64,000 nt of DNA, from NCBI RefSeq assembly GCF_000702005.1, contig NZ_JNKI01000009.1, positions 1 to 64,000 on the forward strand, in the 5' to 3' direction. The stretch is from Selenomonas sp. ND2010. GTDB lineage: Bacteria; Bacillota; Negativicutes; Selenomonadales; Selenomonadaceae. The translations under genes were made by a program, and so were the position numbers. The notes below the pieces were generated by a model. That model did no database searches, was not told where the DNA came from, and was given only the letters and a program-made list of their open reading frames with translations. This document shows, piece by piece, positions 8,506 to 16,973 of the stretch (its first letter is position 1; each line of letters opens with the position of its first letter).

Positions 8506-9486
8506 TTGCGGACTGAGATTCTTGATATTTTACGCCGTGCTGGTGCGCAGTATATTTCTGGAGAAGAGATGGCAAACCGTCTCGGTGTATCACGAACGGC
8601 GATATGGAAGCATATTCGGGAGCTTCGCGAGGAAGGCTATGAAATCGTCAGCCATTCGCGGAGCGGATATTCCCTTCGTGAGGCGCCGGATCGGCTTTTG
8701 CCGAATGAAATCCGGCATGGGCTCAAGACACGATGCATCGGACGTGATATTCACTTTAAGGAAATATTGGATTCAACCAATACCTGGGCGAAGCAATTGG
8801 CAGCTGATGGTGCGTTGGATGGCACAATTGTGGTTACGGAACAGCAGACTGGTGGTAAGGGCCGGTTGGAGCGCAAATTCTTTTCACCGGCAGGAAAGGG
8901 AATCTGGTTTTCGGTAATCCTGCGCCCGCCCTTTATGCCGCAAGAGGCGCCGAAGTGTACCTTAATGGCGGCCGTAGCTGTGGCCATGGCGATGGAGAAA
9001 TTTGGCCTTGCGGCTGGAATCAAATGGCCCAATGACATTCTGTTTGAAAACAGGAAAATGGTGGGAATCCTGACGGAAATGAGTGCGGAAATGGACCGCA
9101 TCAATTATGTCGTCATCGGAACGGGGATAAATGTGAATATCCTGCCAGAGGATTTTCCTGAAGATATTCGGGACAAAGCGACTTCCCTGCAGGTGGTCAA
9201 TCATGGCGAGAAAATCCCACGAGTGAAATTCTTCCAGGTATTGTTGGAAGCTATGGATAAACTCTACGATGAAGTATTGGCCAAGGGCTTTGGACCGGTT
9301 ATGGATGCCTGGCGGAAGTATTCGGTTACGTTGGGGCAGGAGGTTCGCGTAATCGGGGTTCGTGATGGCGAAGAATATGTGGGGACTGCAGTAGACATCG
9401 ACGAAGATGGAGCACTGCTGGTGGATGCGGAGGATGGCCGTCACCGCGTGTTGGCAGGCGATGTATCCATTCGGCCCCGAAAGTAG
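8506..9486 (+). CDS. birA: biotin operon repressor / biotin-[acetyl-CoA-carboxylase] ligase
   Basis: A bifunctional BirA: an N-terminal winged helix-turn-helix (about residues 1-65; ISGEEMANRLGVSRTAIWKHIRELREEGYEI) for biotin-operator binding, a central catalytic domain (DSTNTWAKQLA, TEQQTGGKGRLERKFFSPAGKGIWFSV, the last holding the biotinyl-AMP loop, and IKWPNDILFENRKMVGIL) and a C-terminal SH3-like domain. It attaches biotin to carrier proteins such as carboxylase subunits. The start is TTG 8506, seven bases after AAAGGAGG (8491-8498); the further upstream ATG 8482 would place the Shine-Dalgarno inside the gene. Coupled closely to coaX downstream. Confidence 0.94.
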   Translation: MRTEILDILRRAGAQYISGEEMANRLGVSRTAIWKHIRELREEGYEIVSHSRSGYSLREAPDRLLPNEIRHGLKTRCIGRDIHFKEILDSTNTWAKQLAADGALDGTIVVTEQQTGGKGRLERKFFSPAGKGIWFSVILRPPFMPQEAPKCTLMAAVAVAMAMEKFGLAAGIKWPNDILFENRKMVGILTEMSAEMDRINYVVIGTGINVNILPEDFPEDIRDKATSLQVVNHGEKIPRVKFFQVLLEAMDKLYDEVLAKGFGPVMDAWRKYSVTLGQEVRVIGVRDGEEYVGTAVDIDEDGALLVDAEDGRHRVLAGDVSIRPRK

Positions 9487-9532
9487 GAGAAGACCATGCA
9501 GTCTGGTCTGCATGATTGGAGGAGGAACCCTT

Positions 9533-10348
9533 TTGTTATTAGTTTTTGATATTGGCAACAGCAATATTGTCATGGGAACTTATGAAGGCAAGAAGCTGGT
9601 CAAACATTGGCGTATTTCGACGGATCGGCAAAAGACCGGTGACGAGTACGGGATGCTCATGAATGAGTTGTTTAATTATCAGGGAATCCGCATGACGGAT
9701 ATCCACGCAATCATCATTTCTTCGGTGGTACCGCCGTTGGTGGTTCCCATGGTGAAAATGTGTGAGCGCTATTTTCATATTCGTCCACTCGTAGTAGGAC
9801 CGGGAATCAAGACAGGGATTAAGCTGCACTATGAAAATCCACGGGCAATTGGTGCCGACCGAATTGTCAATGTTGTCGGTGCTTATGAGCAATACGGCGG
9901 GCCCTTGATTGTCATCGACATTGGTACGGCAACTACTTTTGATGTGGTTGGCGATGAGGGGGATTTCCTAGGTGGCGTTATTGCGCCGGGAATCGGTACA
10001 AGTGCGGATGCCTTGTTCCAACGGGCAGCGCAGCTGCCACGTATTGAGTTGGTACCACCCAAGCAGATTATTTGCCGCAATACCATTCAGGGCATGCAGG
10101 CGGGCATTATTTTCGGCTATGTCGGCCAGATTGATGAAATCGTGCGCCGCATCAAAGGGGAATATGGCAAGGAGATGAAGGTGATTGCCACGGGAGGACT
10201 TTCCCGTATGATTGCCAAAGAATCGTCTACCATTGATAGAGTGGACCATTTCCTCACACTTACAGGTCTGCAGGCGCTCTATGAGCGCAATGCGGATCGC
10301 CGTGAGGGGCGAAGTGCTGACCATTTGCAGAAGGAGACAGAAGTATGA
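9533..10348 (+). CDS. coaX: type III pantothenate kinase
   Basis: Catalyses the first step of coenzyme A synthesis, phosphorylating pantothenate; the type III enzymes belong to the ASKHA fold and are not feedback-inhibited by CoA. The 271-residue product begins LLLVFDIGNSNIVMG with the phosphate-binding DIGNSN, followed by the family motifs GADRIVN and IDIGTATTFD, and GGVIAPGIGTSADAL. The start is TTG 9533, six bases after GGAGGAGGA (9518-9526). Its end overlaps dusB by four bases (ATGA). The birA-coaX-dusB order resembles the ftsH-coaX neighbourhood of Bacillus. A short inverted repeat (9497-9503 with 9509-9515 approximately) lies between birA and coaX with no clear role. Confidence 0.95.
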   Translation: MLLVFDIGNSNIVMGTYEGKKLVKHWRISTDRQKTGDEYGMLMNELFNYQGIRMTDIHAIIISSVVPPLVVPMVKMCERYFHIRPLVVGPGIKTGIKLHYENPRAIGADRIVNVVGAYEQYGGPLIVIDIGTATTFDVVGDEGDFLGGVIAPGIGTSADALFQRAAQLPRIELVPPKQIICRNTIQGMQAGIIFGYVGQIDEIVRRIKGEYGKEMKVIATGGLSRMIAKESSTIDRVDHFLTLTGLQALYERNADRREGRSADHLQKETEV

Positions 10349-11307
10349 GCATGAATATCGGATCCTTCCATTTTGAAGTGCCGGTATTTCTGGCTCCTAT
10401 GGCAGGGGTAACGGATACCGCTTATCGAATTATCGCGCATGATATGGGGTGTCCACTTTGTTATGCGGAAATGGTCAGCAGCCAGGGAATTCACTTCCGC
10501 AATGAACGCACGCTGGAGATGTTAAAGACTGAGCTGGCGGAGCGTCCGATTGCCATGCAGATTTTTGCCAATACGCCGGAGATGGCGGCTGAGGCAGCTA
10601 AATACGTTGAGGATTTTGGCACGGCGGATATTCTCGATTTCAATATGGGATGTCCAGCTCCCAAGATTGTCAAGAATGGAGAAGGATCGGCGCTGATGCG
10701 CGACCCGCAGAAGGCATTTGCCATTATGTCCGCTATTCGCAAGGCTGTTAAGATGCCGTTTACGGTCAAGATGCGCAAAGGCTGGGATGATGAGCATGTC
10801 AATGTCTTGGAAATGGCAAAGCTTGCGGAAGAGGCAGGCGTTGATGCGATTGCGGTTCATGGCCGCACCCGGGAGCAGTTTTATCGGGACAATGCAGATT
10901 GGGAGATTATCGCAAGGGTAAAGCAAAGTGTCAAAATACCCGTCATCGCCAATGGCGATGTGCGCAGCTGCAATGACCTCAAGAAAATCCTGGAAATTAC
11001 CCATGCAGATGGTGTGATGGTGGGACGAGCAGCGCAGGGCAATCCTTGGATATTCAAACAGCTTACGCATTATTGGCGGACCGGTGAGATGCTATTGGGG
11101 CCGACGATGAAGGAACGGGCGGAAGTGATTATCCGCCATCTCGATTTGCTGCTCAAGTACAAGGGCGATTATGTCGGGCCGCGTGAGATGCGCAAGCATG
11201 CAACCTGGTATACCAGGGGAATAACCCATGGGGCCGTGCTGCGGGACAGATTCAATAAAGCAGAATCGCGACAGGATTTTTTAGATATAATTGATGAATT
11301 CTTTTAA
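10345..11307 (+). CDS. dusB: tRNA-dihydrouridine synthase (DusB type)
   Basis: An FMN flavoprotein that reduces uridines in the tRNA D-loop. The 320-residue TIM-barrel shows the N-terminal APMAGVTDTAYR, the conserved FNMGCPAPKIVKNGEGSALM with the catalytic Cys in MGCP, KMRKGWDD, HGRTREQFY and NGDVRS, followed by the GVMVGRAAQGNPWIF end of the barrel; the C-terminal helical tRNA-binding domain follows. The start ATG overlaps the coaX stop, and GAAGGAGA lies just upstream (10330-10337). Subfamily assignment to DusB rests on overall resemblance. Confidence 0.93.
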   Translation: MSMNIGSFHFEVPVFLAPMAGVTDTAYRIIAHDMGCPLCYAEMVSSQGIHFRNERTLEMLKTELAERPIAMQIFANTPEMAAEAAKYVEDFGTADILDFNMGCPAPKIVKNGEGSALMRDPQKAFAIMSAIRKAVKMPFTVKMRKGWDDEHVNVLEMAKLAEEAGVDAIAVHGRTREQFYRDNADWEIIARVKQSVKIPVIANGDVRSCNDLKKILEITHADGVMVGRAAQGNPWIFKQLTHYWRTGEMLLGPTMKERAEVIIRHLDLLLKYKGDYVGPREMRKHATWYTRGITHGAVLRDRFNKAESRQDFLDIIDEFF

Positions 11308-11349
11308 GGATCGTTTGGCAACGATGCGTGAAGCAAAGGGAGTAATAGT

Positions 11350-12735
11350 ATGGCAGAAGAAAAAAAATCGATATGGAGTCAATACAGCGAAAACGAAAAA
11401 CTAGAGCTGGAAGAACTCAACAAAGGGTATCGCGAATTTTTAAGCAAATGCAAAACGGAACGCGAAAGCGTGATCGAAGCCGTAAAGCAGGCAGAAGCTG
11501 CTGGTTACCGGGATCTCTTTGAGGTGGTAAAAAAAGGAGAAACGCTTTCAGCCGGTGATAAGGTGTATGCAGTCAACATGAAGAAGGCGCTGGTGCTGTT
11601 CAATATTGGTGAAGAGCCACTGGAACAGGGCATGAACATCCTCGGGGCGCATATTGATACCTGCCGCTTGGATGTGAAGCAGAATCCGCTTTATGAGGAC
11701 GGCGGACTGGCCTACCTTGACACGCATTATTATGGTGGCATAAAGAAGTATCAGTGGGTTACCCAACCGTTGGCGCTTCATGGTGTGGTGGCCAAGAAGG
11801 ATGGACGCGTAATTGACATTTGCATTGGTGAGGATGAGTCAGACCCTGTGTTCTGTGTTACGGATCTTTTGATTCATCTTTCCCAGGAGCAAATGAAAAA
11901 AAATGCTGCGAAAGTTGTGGAAGGAGAAGATCTCGATATCCTCGTGGGAAATTATCCGCTGCAAAAGGAGGATAAGGAATCGGTAAAAGAAGGTGTCTTG
12001 AAGCTTATCAAGGATAAGTATGATATCGAGGAAGAGGACTTTCGTTCTGCGGAGTTGGCTTTGGTTCCAGCAGGAAAGGCTCGGGAATTGGGCTTTGACC
12101 GCAGTATGACGTTAGCATACGGCCAGGATGACCGCGTTTGTGCCTATACATCCTTGGTGGCAATGTTGGCTACCGGTAAAATGCGTCGCACGGCCTGCTG
12201 CCTGCTGGTGGATAAAGAAGAAATCGGCAGTGTAGGTGCAACGGGAATGCAGTCCCGTTTCTTTGAGAATGTGGTAGCCGAGCTGTTAAATGCCAGCGGT
12301 TCTTATAGTGATCTTGCTTTGCGTCGTACGCTAGCAAATTGCAAAATGCTCTCCTCGGATGTATCGAGTGCATATGATGCCTTGTATGCTAGTGCTTACG
12401 ATAAGAAAAATGTCTCCTATCTGGGTAAGGGGATGGTGTTCAATAAGTTCACTGGTGCACGTGGCAAGTCGGGGTCCAATGATGCGAATGCGGAGTATTT
12501 GGCAGAGCTTCGTCGAATCATGGATGACCATAACGTTCATTATCAGCTGGCAGAACTGGGTAAGGTCGATTTGGGCGGTGGCGGAACCATTGCTTATATC
12601 ATGAGCCTCTATGGGATGCAGGTCATTGACAGCGGCGTGGGCGTCATGAGTATGCATGCTCCTTGGGAAGCAACCAGCAAGGTAGACGTGTATGAAGTCT
12701 GCAAGGGATATACAGCGTTTTTACAGAACGCTTGA
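11350..12735 (+). CDS. M18-family aminopeptidase
   Basis: A di-zinc, probably cytosolic dodecameric aminopeptidase of 461 residues, of the bacterial aminopeptidase-1 type that prefers acidic or bulky N-terminal residues. Probable metal ligands are the His and Asp in LGAHIDTCRLD, the Glu pair in DKEEIGSVGATG, the Asp in LSSDVSSAYD and the His in MSMHAPWEATSKVD. The start is ATG 11350, with AAAGGGAG at about 11335-11342. It is separated from dusB by 42 bases without a terminator, so read-through is possible. A shared bidirectional terminator separates it from the converging deoD. Confidence 0.92.
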   Translation: MAEEKKSIWSQYSENEKLELEELNKGYREFLSKCKTERESVIEAVKQAEAAGYRDLFEVVKKGETLSAGDKVYAVNMKKALVLFNIGEEPLEQGMNILGAHIDTCRLDVKQNPLYEDGGLAYLDTHYYGGIKKYQWVTQPLALHGVVAKKDGRVIDICIGEDESDPVFCVTDLLIHLSQEQMKKNAAKVVEGEDLDILVGNYPLQKEDKESVKEGVLKLIKDKYDIEEEDFRSAELALVPAGKARELGFDRSMTLAYGQDDRVCAYTSLVAMLATGKMRRTACCLLVDKEEIGSVGATGMQSRFFENVVAELLNASGSYSDLALRRTLANCKMLSSDVSSAYDALYASAYDKKNVSYLGKGMVFNKFTGARGKSGSNDANAEYLAELRRIMDDHNVHYQLAELGKVDLGGGGTIAYIMSLYGMQVIDSGVGVMSMHAPWEATSKVDVYEVCKGYTAFLQNA

Positions 12736-12738
12736 TGC

Positions 12739-12779
12739 AAAAGGACCGCTATTCGCATTGGCGAATAGCGGTCCTTTTT
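12739..12779. terminator. bidirectional terminator between aminopeptidase gene and deoD
   Basis: Long complementary arms (12739-12756 and 12761-12778) with a four-base loop, flanked by A on the left and T on the right, so it can stop transcription from both sides. Confidence 0.85.
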
Positions 12780-12801
12780 ATGAAATAGAAAGTCTGAAGG
12801 C

Positions 12802-13512
12802 TTAGTCTTCAATTGCCGTTTCAAGGGCAATTTTAATCATGTCATTGAAGGAAGTCTGACGTTCCTCAGCCGTACAAGCTTCGCCCGTCAGCAGATGGTC
12901 GCTGACCGTGAAGAGTGCGAGAGCCTGAACATGGGCTTCTGCTGCCAGCGTGTAGAGTGCTGCAGCTTCCATCTCAACGGCCAGAACCCCGTATTTGCGG
13001 AGTTTCGCGCTGTCGATTTCATCGTCGTAGAAACGGTCTACCGAGATGATGTTGCCGACCGTAGCATGCAGATTCAGCTTCTTCGTGTTTTCCACAGCCT
13101 TCGAGAGAAGGTCAAAATCTGCCAGCGGTGCGTAGTTGATGGAACCGCCAAAAATATTCTTAATAATGGAGGAATCCGTGCTGGCGCCCTGAGCAATCAA
13201 CACGTCACGAAGTTTGACATCCGGGTGCATACCGCCGCAGGTTCCGACGCGGAACAGCTTCTTGACACCGAACGAGTGAATGAGCTCATGGGTGTAAATG
13301 GAAATGGACGGAATGCCCATACCAGTTCCCTGAACGGAAACTGGTACGCCTTTGTAGGTGCCCGTGAAACCGAGGATGTTGCGGACCGAAGTATACTGTT
13401 TGGGGTTCTCGAGGAAATTCTCCGCAATGAATTTTGCACGAAGCGGGTCGCCCGGCAGCAGGATGCGCTCTGCGATATCGCCTTTTTCTGCGCCAATGTG
13501 AGGTGTAGCCAT
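12802..13512 (-). CDS. deoD: purine-nucleoside phosphorylase DeoD
   Basis: A hexameric nucleoside phosphorylase that cleaves purine ribo- and deoxyribonucleosides to base and sugar 1-phosphate. The 236-residue product is E. coli type: [49 protein letters not shown], the phosphate-binding [16 protein letters not shown] and VSDHLLTGE with the catalytic Asp. The start is the ATG whose first base is 13512, with AAGGAAA just upstream; a longer frame reaching 13626 would add a hydrophobic stretch not found in the family. It faces away from rnpB and has its own promoter. Confidence 0.95.
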   Translation of the reverse strand: MATPHIGAEKGDIAERILLPGDPLRAKFIAENFLENPKQYTSVRNILGFTGTYKGVPVSVQGTGMGIPSISIYTHELIHSFGVKKLFRVGTCGGMHPDVKLRDVLIAQGASTDSSIIKNIFGGSINYAPLADFDLLSKAVENTKKLNLHATVGNIISVDRFYDDEIDSAKLRKYGVLAVEMEAAALYTLAAEAHVQALALFTVSDHLLTGEACTAEERQTSFNDMIKIALETAIED

Positions 13513-13614
13513 GATGTTTTCCTTCTTTCTCAAAATCAATTCTGAAAAGTTAAAACTTATAGGACAATTATAAAAAAAAATAAGAAATACGAAAAGGGCA
13601 AATGTCCTTAATTC

Positions 13615-13643
13615 ATTATAAAACAATTAAAAATATGGTGCAA
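13615..13643 (-). promoter_or_regulatory. promoter for deoD
   Basis: On the reverse strand TTGCAC (13638-13643) and a perfect TATAAT (13615-13620) are 17 bases apart, giving a leader of about 95 bases before deoD. Confidence 0.7.
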
Positions 13644-13663
13644 GCGGTTGATTAGTACCTGAT

Positions 13664-13693
13664 TTGACAAATACGTGCTAAATGTGCTATAAT
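13664..13693 (+). promoter_or_regulatory. promoter for RNase P RNA
   Basis: Perfect TTGACA (13664-13669) and TATAAT (13688-13693) with an 18-base spacer, placing the expected start at about 13700, at the 5' end of the RNA. It is back to back with the deoD promoter. Confidence 0.82.
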
Positions 13694-13706
13694 GTGCCAC
13701 GTTGAT

Positions 13707-14061
13707 ATAAGTTGTCAAGACAATCGCGGCTGCCTCTTGAAGGCAGATGAGGAAAGTCCGGGCTCCATAGGGCAGTGTGCTGGATAACGTCCAGCGAGGG
13801 TGACCTTAGGGATAGTGCCATAGAGATTTAGACCGCCTGCGTGTCAGGTAAGGGTGGAAAGGTGCGGTAAGAGCGCACCAGCAGTCAGGTGACTGGCTGG
13901 CTTGGGTAAACCCCACACGGAGCAAGACCAAATAGGGAAGGGATGATGCGGCCCGCGGAACCTTCCGGGTTGAGTCGCTTGAGCCGGCAGGTAACTGTCG
14001 TGCCTAGATAAATGATTGTCGCCGCGCAAGCGGAACAAAACTCGGCTTATTGATTGCTTAT
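13707..14061 (+). ncRNA. rnpB: RNase P RNA (bacterial, type A)
   Basis: The catalytic RNA of ribonuclease P, which trims tRNA 5' leaders. The universal core is clear: GAGGAAAGTCCGGGCTCC at 13749-13766 (P4 5' part and J3/4), GGTAAACCCCACACGGAGCAAGACCAAATAGG around 13906-13937, and near the 3' end AGATAAATGATTGTCGCCG and the closing CTCGGCTTAT. Terminal bases ATAAG.. (13707) and ..CTTAT (to 14061) pair as P1. The interior, with GGAACCTTCCGGGTTGAGTCGCTTGAGCC, fits type A rather than Bacillus type B. Ends are approximate by a few bases. Confidence 0.93.
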
Positions 14062-14083
14062 AGCAACGTGAGATGAATATTGT

Positions 14084-14110
14084 GGCTGTCAGTGATGACA
14101 GCCAATTTTC
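14084..14110 (+). terminator. terminator after rnpB
   Basis: Arms GGCTGTCA (14084-14091) and TGACAGCC (14096-14103) pair perfectly around a four-base loop, followed by AATTTTC; the T tract is short. Confidence 0.65.
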
Positions 14111-14237
14111 ATGTTTGACAGCTTTCTGAAAAAGAACTGAAAGAATAAGTACAATTAAGAATAACTAAGAAAAACATTAGTAACAAGAAGGAATAATGCG
14201 GTATTTGCCGTATTATATATATTGGGTTCTTACATAA

Positions 14238-14368
14238 GAATAAGCCGAATCCAGCCCAGGAGCGGGGGAACCAGATTTTTTGGGGCGAACGTCAGACTCA
14301 TGGCAGCATGATACTGAAGCGGGTGGTCTTCTCTACCCGAGCCCGGCAGCTAACCTCGTAGGCGAATA
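14238..14368 (+). promoter_or_regulatory. cyclic-di-AMP riboswitch (ydaO-yuaA type)
   Basis: The aptamer core matches the ydaO-yuaA motif: GCCGAATCC, AGGAGCGGGGGAACC (about 14257-14272), a TTTTTTGGGGCGAA segment (14276-14288), and the highly conserved CTACCCGAGCCCGGCAGC followed by TAACCTCGTAGGCG (14332-14364). This class senses c-di-AMP and usually represses cell-wall hydrolase and osmolyte genes. The next gene is exactly such a hydrolase. No terminator stem with a U run follows the aptamer; the Shine-Dalgarno GAGAGGAG (14371-14378) begins only a few bases after it, so control of translation is likely here. Confidence 0.92.
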
Positions 14369-14386
14369 GAGAGAGGAGTTGGCTTT

Positions 14387-15049
14387 TTGAGTAAAGCAAT
14401 GCGCGTGTTTGCGCTATCCATGATCCTTATGTGCTGGTTTTCCGTATGCGGTGCTTCGGCATTTCGCGTAGGTGATCAGGGCACCGATGTAGCAGAGATC
14501 CAGGGGCAATTGGTCCGTCTCGGCTACGATGTATCAGCTGATGGTGACTTCGGTCCGGCCACGGCTGAGGCTGTAAAGGCATTCCAGAGTTCGCACGGAA
14601 TGAATGCAGATGGACAGGTCGGTTCCACGACTTATACGGCACTGCTCGGCAAGACGATGCCGGCAGTATCGCATGGTTCCAACTACATCAAGCGTACGGT
14701 TATCGATGAGTCGATGCAGTATCTTGGCGTTCCGTATGTATTCGGGGGCACGACTCCGAATGGCTTTGACTGCTCTGGCTATGTACAGTATGTCTTTGCA
14801 CATGCTGGTATTTCGCTGCCGCGTACGGCAGATGTCCAGTATGAGGCTGGTTCGTATGTTTCTGACAGCGAACTCATGCCGGGTGACCTGGTATTCTTTT
14901 CGACGTATGAACCGGGGGCTTCCCATGTCGGCATCTATCTCGGTGACCGCAAGTTCATTAATGCGTCGTCGAGCCGCGGTGTCAGTGTAGCGTCGCTGGA
15001 TAGCTCTTATTGGGGTTCCTGCTACATTGGCGCACGCCGGGTAATGTAA
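14387..15049 (+). CDS. secreted NlpC/P60 peptidoglycan hydrolase with PG-binding domain
   Basis: A cell-wall endopeptidase of 220 residues. It has a signal peptide (about residues 1-25, ending CGASA), a PG_binding_1 domain (about 28-90; GDQGTDVAEIQGQLVRLGYD, DGDFGPATAEAVKAFQ) and a C-terminal NlpC/P60 domain with the catalytic Cys in FDCSGYVQY and the catalytic His in ASHVGIYLG. Such enzymes cut the D-gamma-Glu to diamino-acid bond of stem peptides. The start is TTG 14387, eight bases after GAGAGGAG; ATG 14399 is an alternative. It stands alone, under a c-di-AMP riboswitch and before a terminator, a known functional pairing of this class. Confidence 0.94.
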   Translation: MSKAMRVFALSMILMCWFSVCGASAFRVGDQGTDVAEIQGQLVRLGYDVSADGDFGPATAEAVKAFQSSHGMNADGQVGSTTYTALLGKTMPAVSHGSNYIKRTVIDESMQYLGVPYVFGGTTPNGFDCSGYVQYVFAHAGISLPRTADVQYEAGSYVSDSELMPGDLVFFSTYEPGASHVGIYLGDRKFINASSSRGVSVASLDSSYWGSCYIGARRVM

Positions 15050-15066
15050 TTATGACCAGTCTTTTG

Positions 15067-15096
15067 GGAGAGGTGTAGACCTCTCCAATTTTTTTA
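15067..15096 (+). terminator. intrinsic terminator after the NlpC/P60 gene
   Basis: Arms GGAGAGGT (15067-15074) and ACCTCTCC (15079-15086) pair around a four-base loop and are followed by a run of eight T. Confidence 0.88.
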
Positions 15097-15122
15097 TTGA
15101 TTTATGTGTTGGAGGTGACGGG

Positions 15123-15200
15123 ATGGGCGATTTGTTTTTGCTGCTGTTGATTTTTTTGATGGTTGCTTATGCATTTTGGGATGAACTTTTTACGCAATAA
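15123..15200 (+). CDS. putative 25-residue membrane microprotein
   Basis: An ORF too short for usual gene calling. It is preceded by a full Shine-Dalgarno GGAGGTGA at 15111-15118, four bases before ATG 15123, which is among the best ribosome sites in the window. The peptide has one hydrophobic helix (LFLLLLIFLMVAYAFW, residues 4-19) after MGD and a short acidic, hydrophilic tail, so it should span the membrane once. The strong ribosome site plus the single-helix composition suggest a real product; codon-level evidence is not possible at this length. It lies between a terminator and folB. Promoter not identified, function unknown. Confidence 0.55.
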   Translation: MGDLFLLLLIFLMVAYAFWDELFTQ

Positions 15201-15341
15201 CTTAGAAATATTCGGAAATATTCAGGAAACAGGCAGGATTTTTGTCAAGGGTCACGAAATAAGGTAAGCAGGAGCAATGAGAACTTTTGTAAGTTGCAAG
15301 ATGTAAAAAATGGTATCATTTAAGAATGAGGAGTGACTACG

Positions 15342-15704
15342 ATGGCAAAGGTTAGAATCCACAATATGATGTTTTATGGTTTTCATGGTGTTTATGAGTA
15401 TGAGCGCGAGCAGGGACAAAAATTCTATGTTGACATTGAGATCGAGACAAAAGATGATCGCATGGCTGAAACCGATGATGTCAAAGACGGTGTTGACCCA
15501 GCGGCCATTTATGATATTGTCAAAGATGTAACGGAGAATAAACGCTTCCAGATGTTAGGCGCATTGTCCGCTCATATTGGGGATAAATTGCTGGCGAAAT
15601 ATCCGCATTTCCGTACGGTAACGGCGCGGATTCGCAAACCGTCTGTGCCTATTTCTGGTCCTATCGATTATGTAGAAGTCGAAACAACTCGGGTTCAGGG
15701 ATAA
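15342..15704 (+). CDS. folB: dihydroneopterin aldolase
   Basis: Cleaves 7,8-dihydroneopterin to 6-hydroxymethyl-dihydropterin and glycolaldehyde in folate synthesis. The 120-residue product matches family length, with the N-terminal MMFYGFHGVYEYEREQGQKF holding the catalytic Glu region, DIVKDVTENKRFQMLG, and the C-terminal RIRKPSVPISGPIDYVEVE with the conserved Lys. The start is ATG 15342, with GAGGAG at 15328-15333; a GTG at 15333 is in frame but overlaps the Shine-Dalgarno. An extended -10 box, TGGTATCAT (15311-15319), lies just upstream. It is isolated from other folate genes, with folP and folK not in the window. Confidence 0.93.
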   Translation: MAKVRIHNMMFYGFHGVYEYEREQGQKFYVDIEIETKDDRMAETDDVKDGVDPAAIYDIVKDVTENKRFQMLGALSAHIGDKLLAKYPHFRTVTARIRKPSVPISGPIDYVEVETTRVQG

Positions 15705-15717
15705 AGGGGACCTGTTG

Positions 15718-15750
15718 GGCCATCAGCCGAAGAGTGGCTGGTGGCCTTTT
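15718..15750 (+). terminator. intrinsic terminator after folB
   Basis: Eleven-base arms (15718-15728 and 15736-15746, one G-T pair) followed by TTTT. Confidence 0.75.
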
Positions 15751-15809
15751 ATGCTGTTTGCTTTTCGATACAACTACTTAAAAATTTTATGAAATTGTTG
15801 GGGAAAGTG

Positions 15810-15838
15810 TTGCATTCAACATAAATTTTCGCTAAGAT
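15810..15838 (+). promoter_or_regulatory. probable promoter for dprA
   Basis: TTGCAT (15810-15815) and TAAGAT (15833-15838) are 17 bases apart, just upstream of dprA and after the folB terminator. Confidence 0.5.
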
Positions 15839-15871
15839 AAACAAATGTATAGGTCTAAGGATGGCGATAAA

Positions 15872-16969
15872 ATGAAATCCGAGGATAACTATTATCTGGC
15901 GGCGTTAGCTCGCTGCCGCGGTTTAGGGAGCCGGAATATTCAAAAACTGCTTGGGAAGTTTCCTTCCGCAGCTGCCATTTGGCAAGCTCCGCGAGAAGCT
16001 TTGTATTTGGTAGGAGGTTTGTCGTCCCAACAGGTGCAGAACTTGTTGAGGTTCCGAAAAGAGAATCAACTTTTGCCGGAGCAGCTGGCTGAGCAATGTC
16101 AGAGACTGGGGATAAGCCTTTGTTCCATAACGCAGGGAAATTATCCTAATATATTGAAGGAAATTTTCGATCCGCCAGTGGTTTTCTACTATCGTGGACA
16201 ATTGCAGCCAGAGGCTGTCAGAGTCGCTATGGTAGGGGCAAGACGCTTTACTCCTTATGGGGAGAGCACTGCTTTGGAATTTGGAAAGCAATTGGCGGCG
16301 GCTGGACTGACAGTAGTCAGTGGGGCCGCTAGAGGAATTGATACGGCCTCGCATAAAGGAGCACTGAAAACTGGCAGAACGGTGGCGGTTCTTGGCTGCG
16401 GGGTAGATGTTGCCTATCCAGCGGAAAACAAGCGGCTTCTGCAGGAGATACCAGAAAGAGGTGGTGTGGTTCTGTCTGAATATGGTCCGGGAACTATCCC
16501 ACTGCCGATTTTCTTTCCAGCACGAAATCGCATAATAAGCGGATTGTCGCAGGGAACGCTGGTCGTGGAAGCCGCCAGGCACTCTGGGTCGTTGATTACA
16601 GCAGAGTTATCGCTCTCAGAGGGCAGAGATGTGTTTGCGATTCCTGGCAGTATCTATTCAACGACTAGTCAGGGCTGCAATCATTTGATTCAACAGGGCG
16701 CAAAGCTGGTACAAGAACCAGTGGATGTCCTCGTGGAATACGGGTTAGCTGCGCCACCAAAAGCAAAGATGAAACGGCAATTCACGCCGGAGGAACGGCA
16801 GATTTGGCAGGTTTTGTCTTTTGAACATCCGTTGACTATTGACGAAATTTTTGATAGTCTGCCAGACGGAGAAATGTCGAATCTGGCTTTTTTGCTCCTG
16901 CAAATGGAGCTTAAGGGCCTTGTTATAGAGAATGAGCTGCATGCGTATAGGCGTGCTGAGAGGGAGTGA
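15872..16969 (+). CDS. dprA: DNA-processing protein DprA
   Basis: Loads RecA onto incoming single-stranded DNA during transformation. The 365-residue product has an N-terminal helical region (SAM/HhH-like), the central Rossmann-fold DprA domain (MVGARRFTPYGESTALEFGKQLAAAGLTVVSG, AARGIDTASHKGAL, AVLGCGVDVAYPAEN, FPARNRIISGLS, EAARHSGSLITAELSLSEGRDVFAIPG) and a C-terminal winged helix of about 60 residues. The start chosen is ATG 15872 with CTAAGGA at 15855-15861; ATG 15845 would add nine residues. Placed directly before topA, as in B. subtilis, and only four bases from it, which implies one transcript. Confidence 0.94.
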   Translation: MKSEDNYYLAALARCRGLGSRNIQKLLGKFPSAAAIWQAPREALYLVGGLSSQQVQNLLRFRKENQLLPEQLAEQCQRLGISLCSITQGNYPNILKEIFDPPVVFYYRGQLQPEAVRVAMVGARRFTPYGESTALEFGKQLAAAGLTVVSGAARGIDTASHKGALKTGRTVAVLGCGVDVAYPAENKRLLQEIPERGGVVLSEYGPGTIPLPIFFPARNRIISGLSQGTLVVEAARHSGSLITAELSLSEGRDVFAIPGSIYSTTSQGCNHLIQQGAKLVQEPVDVLVEYGLAAPPKAKMKRQFTPEERQIWQVLSFEHPLTIDEIFDSLPDGEMSNLAFLLLQMELKGLVIENELHAYRRAERE

Positions 16970-16973
16970 TGGT

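Noticed and set aside
12895-13545. A 216-codon forward frame opposite deoD
   Set aside because: deoD on the other strand explains the sequence fully, including motifs and promoter.
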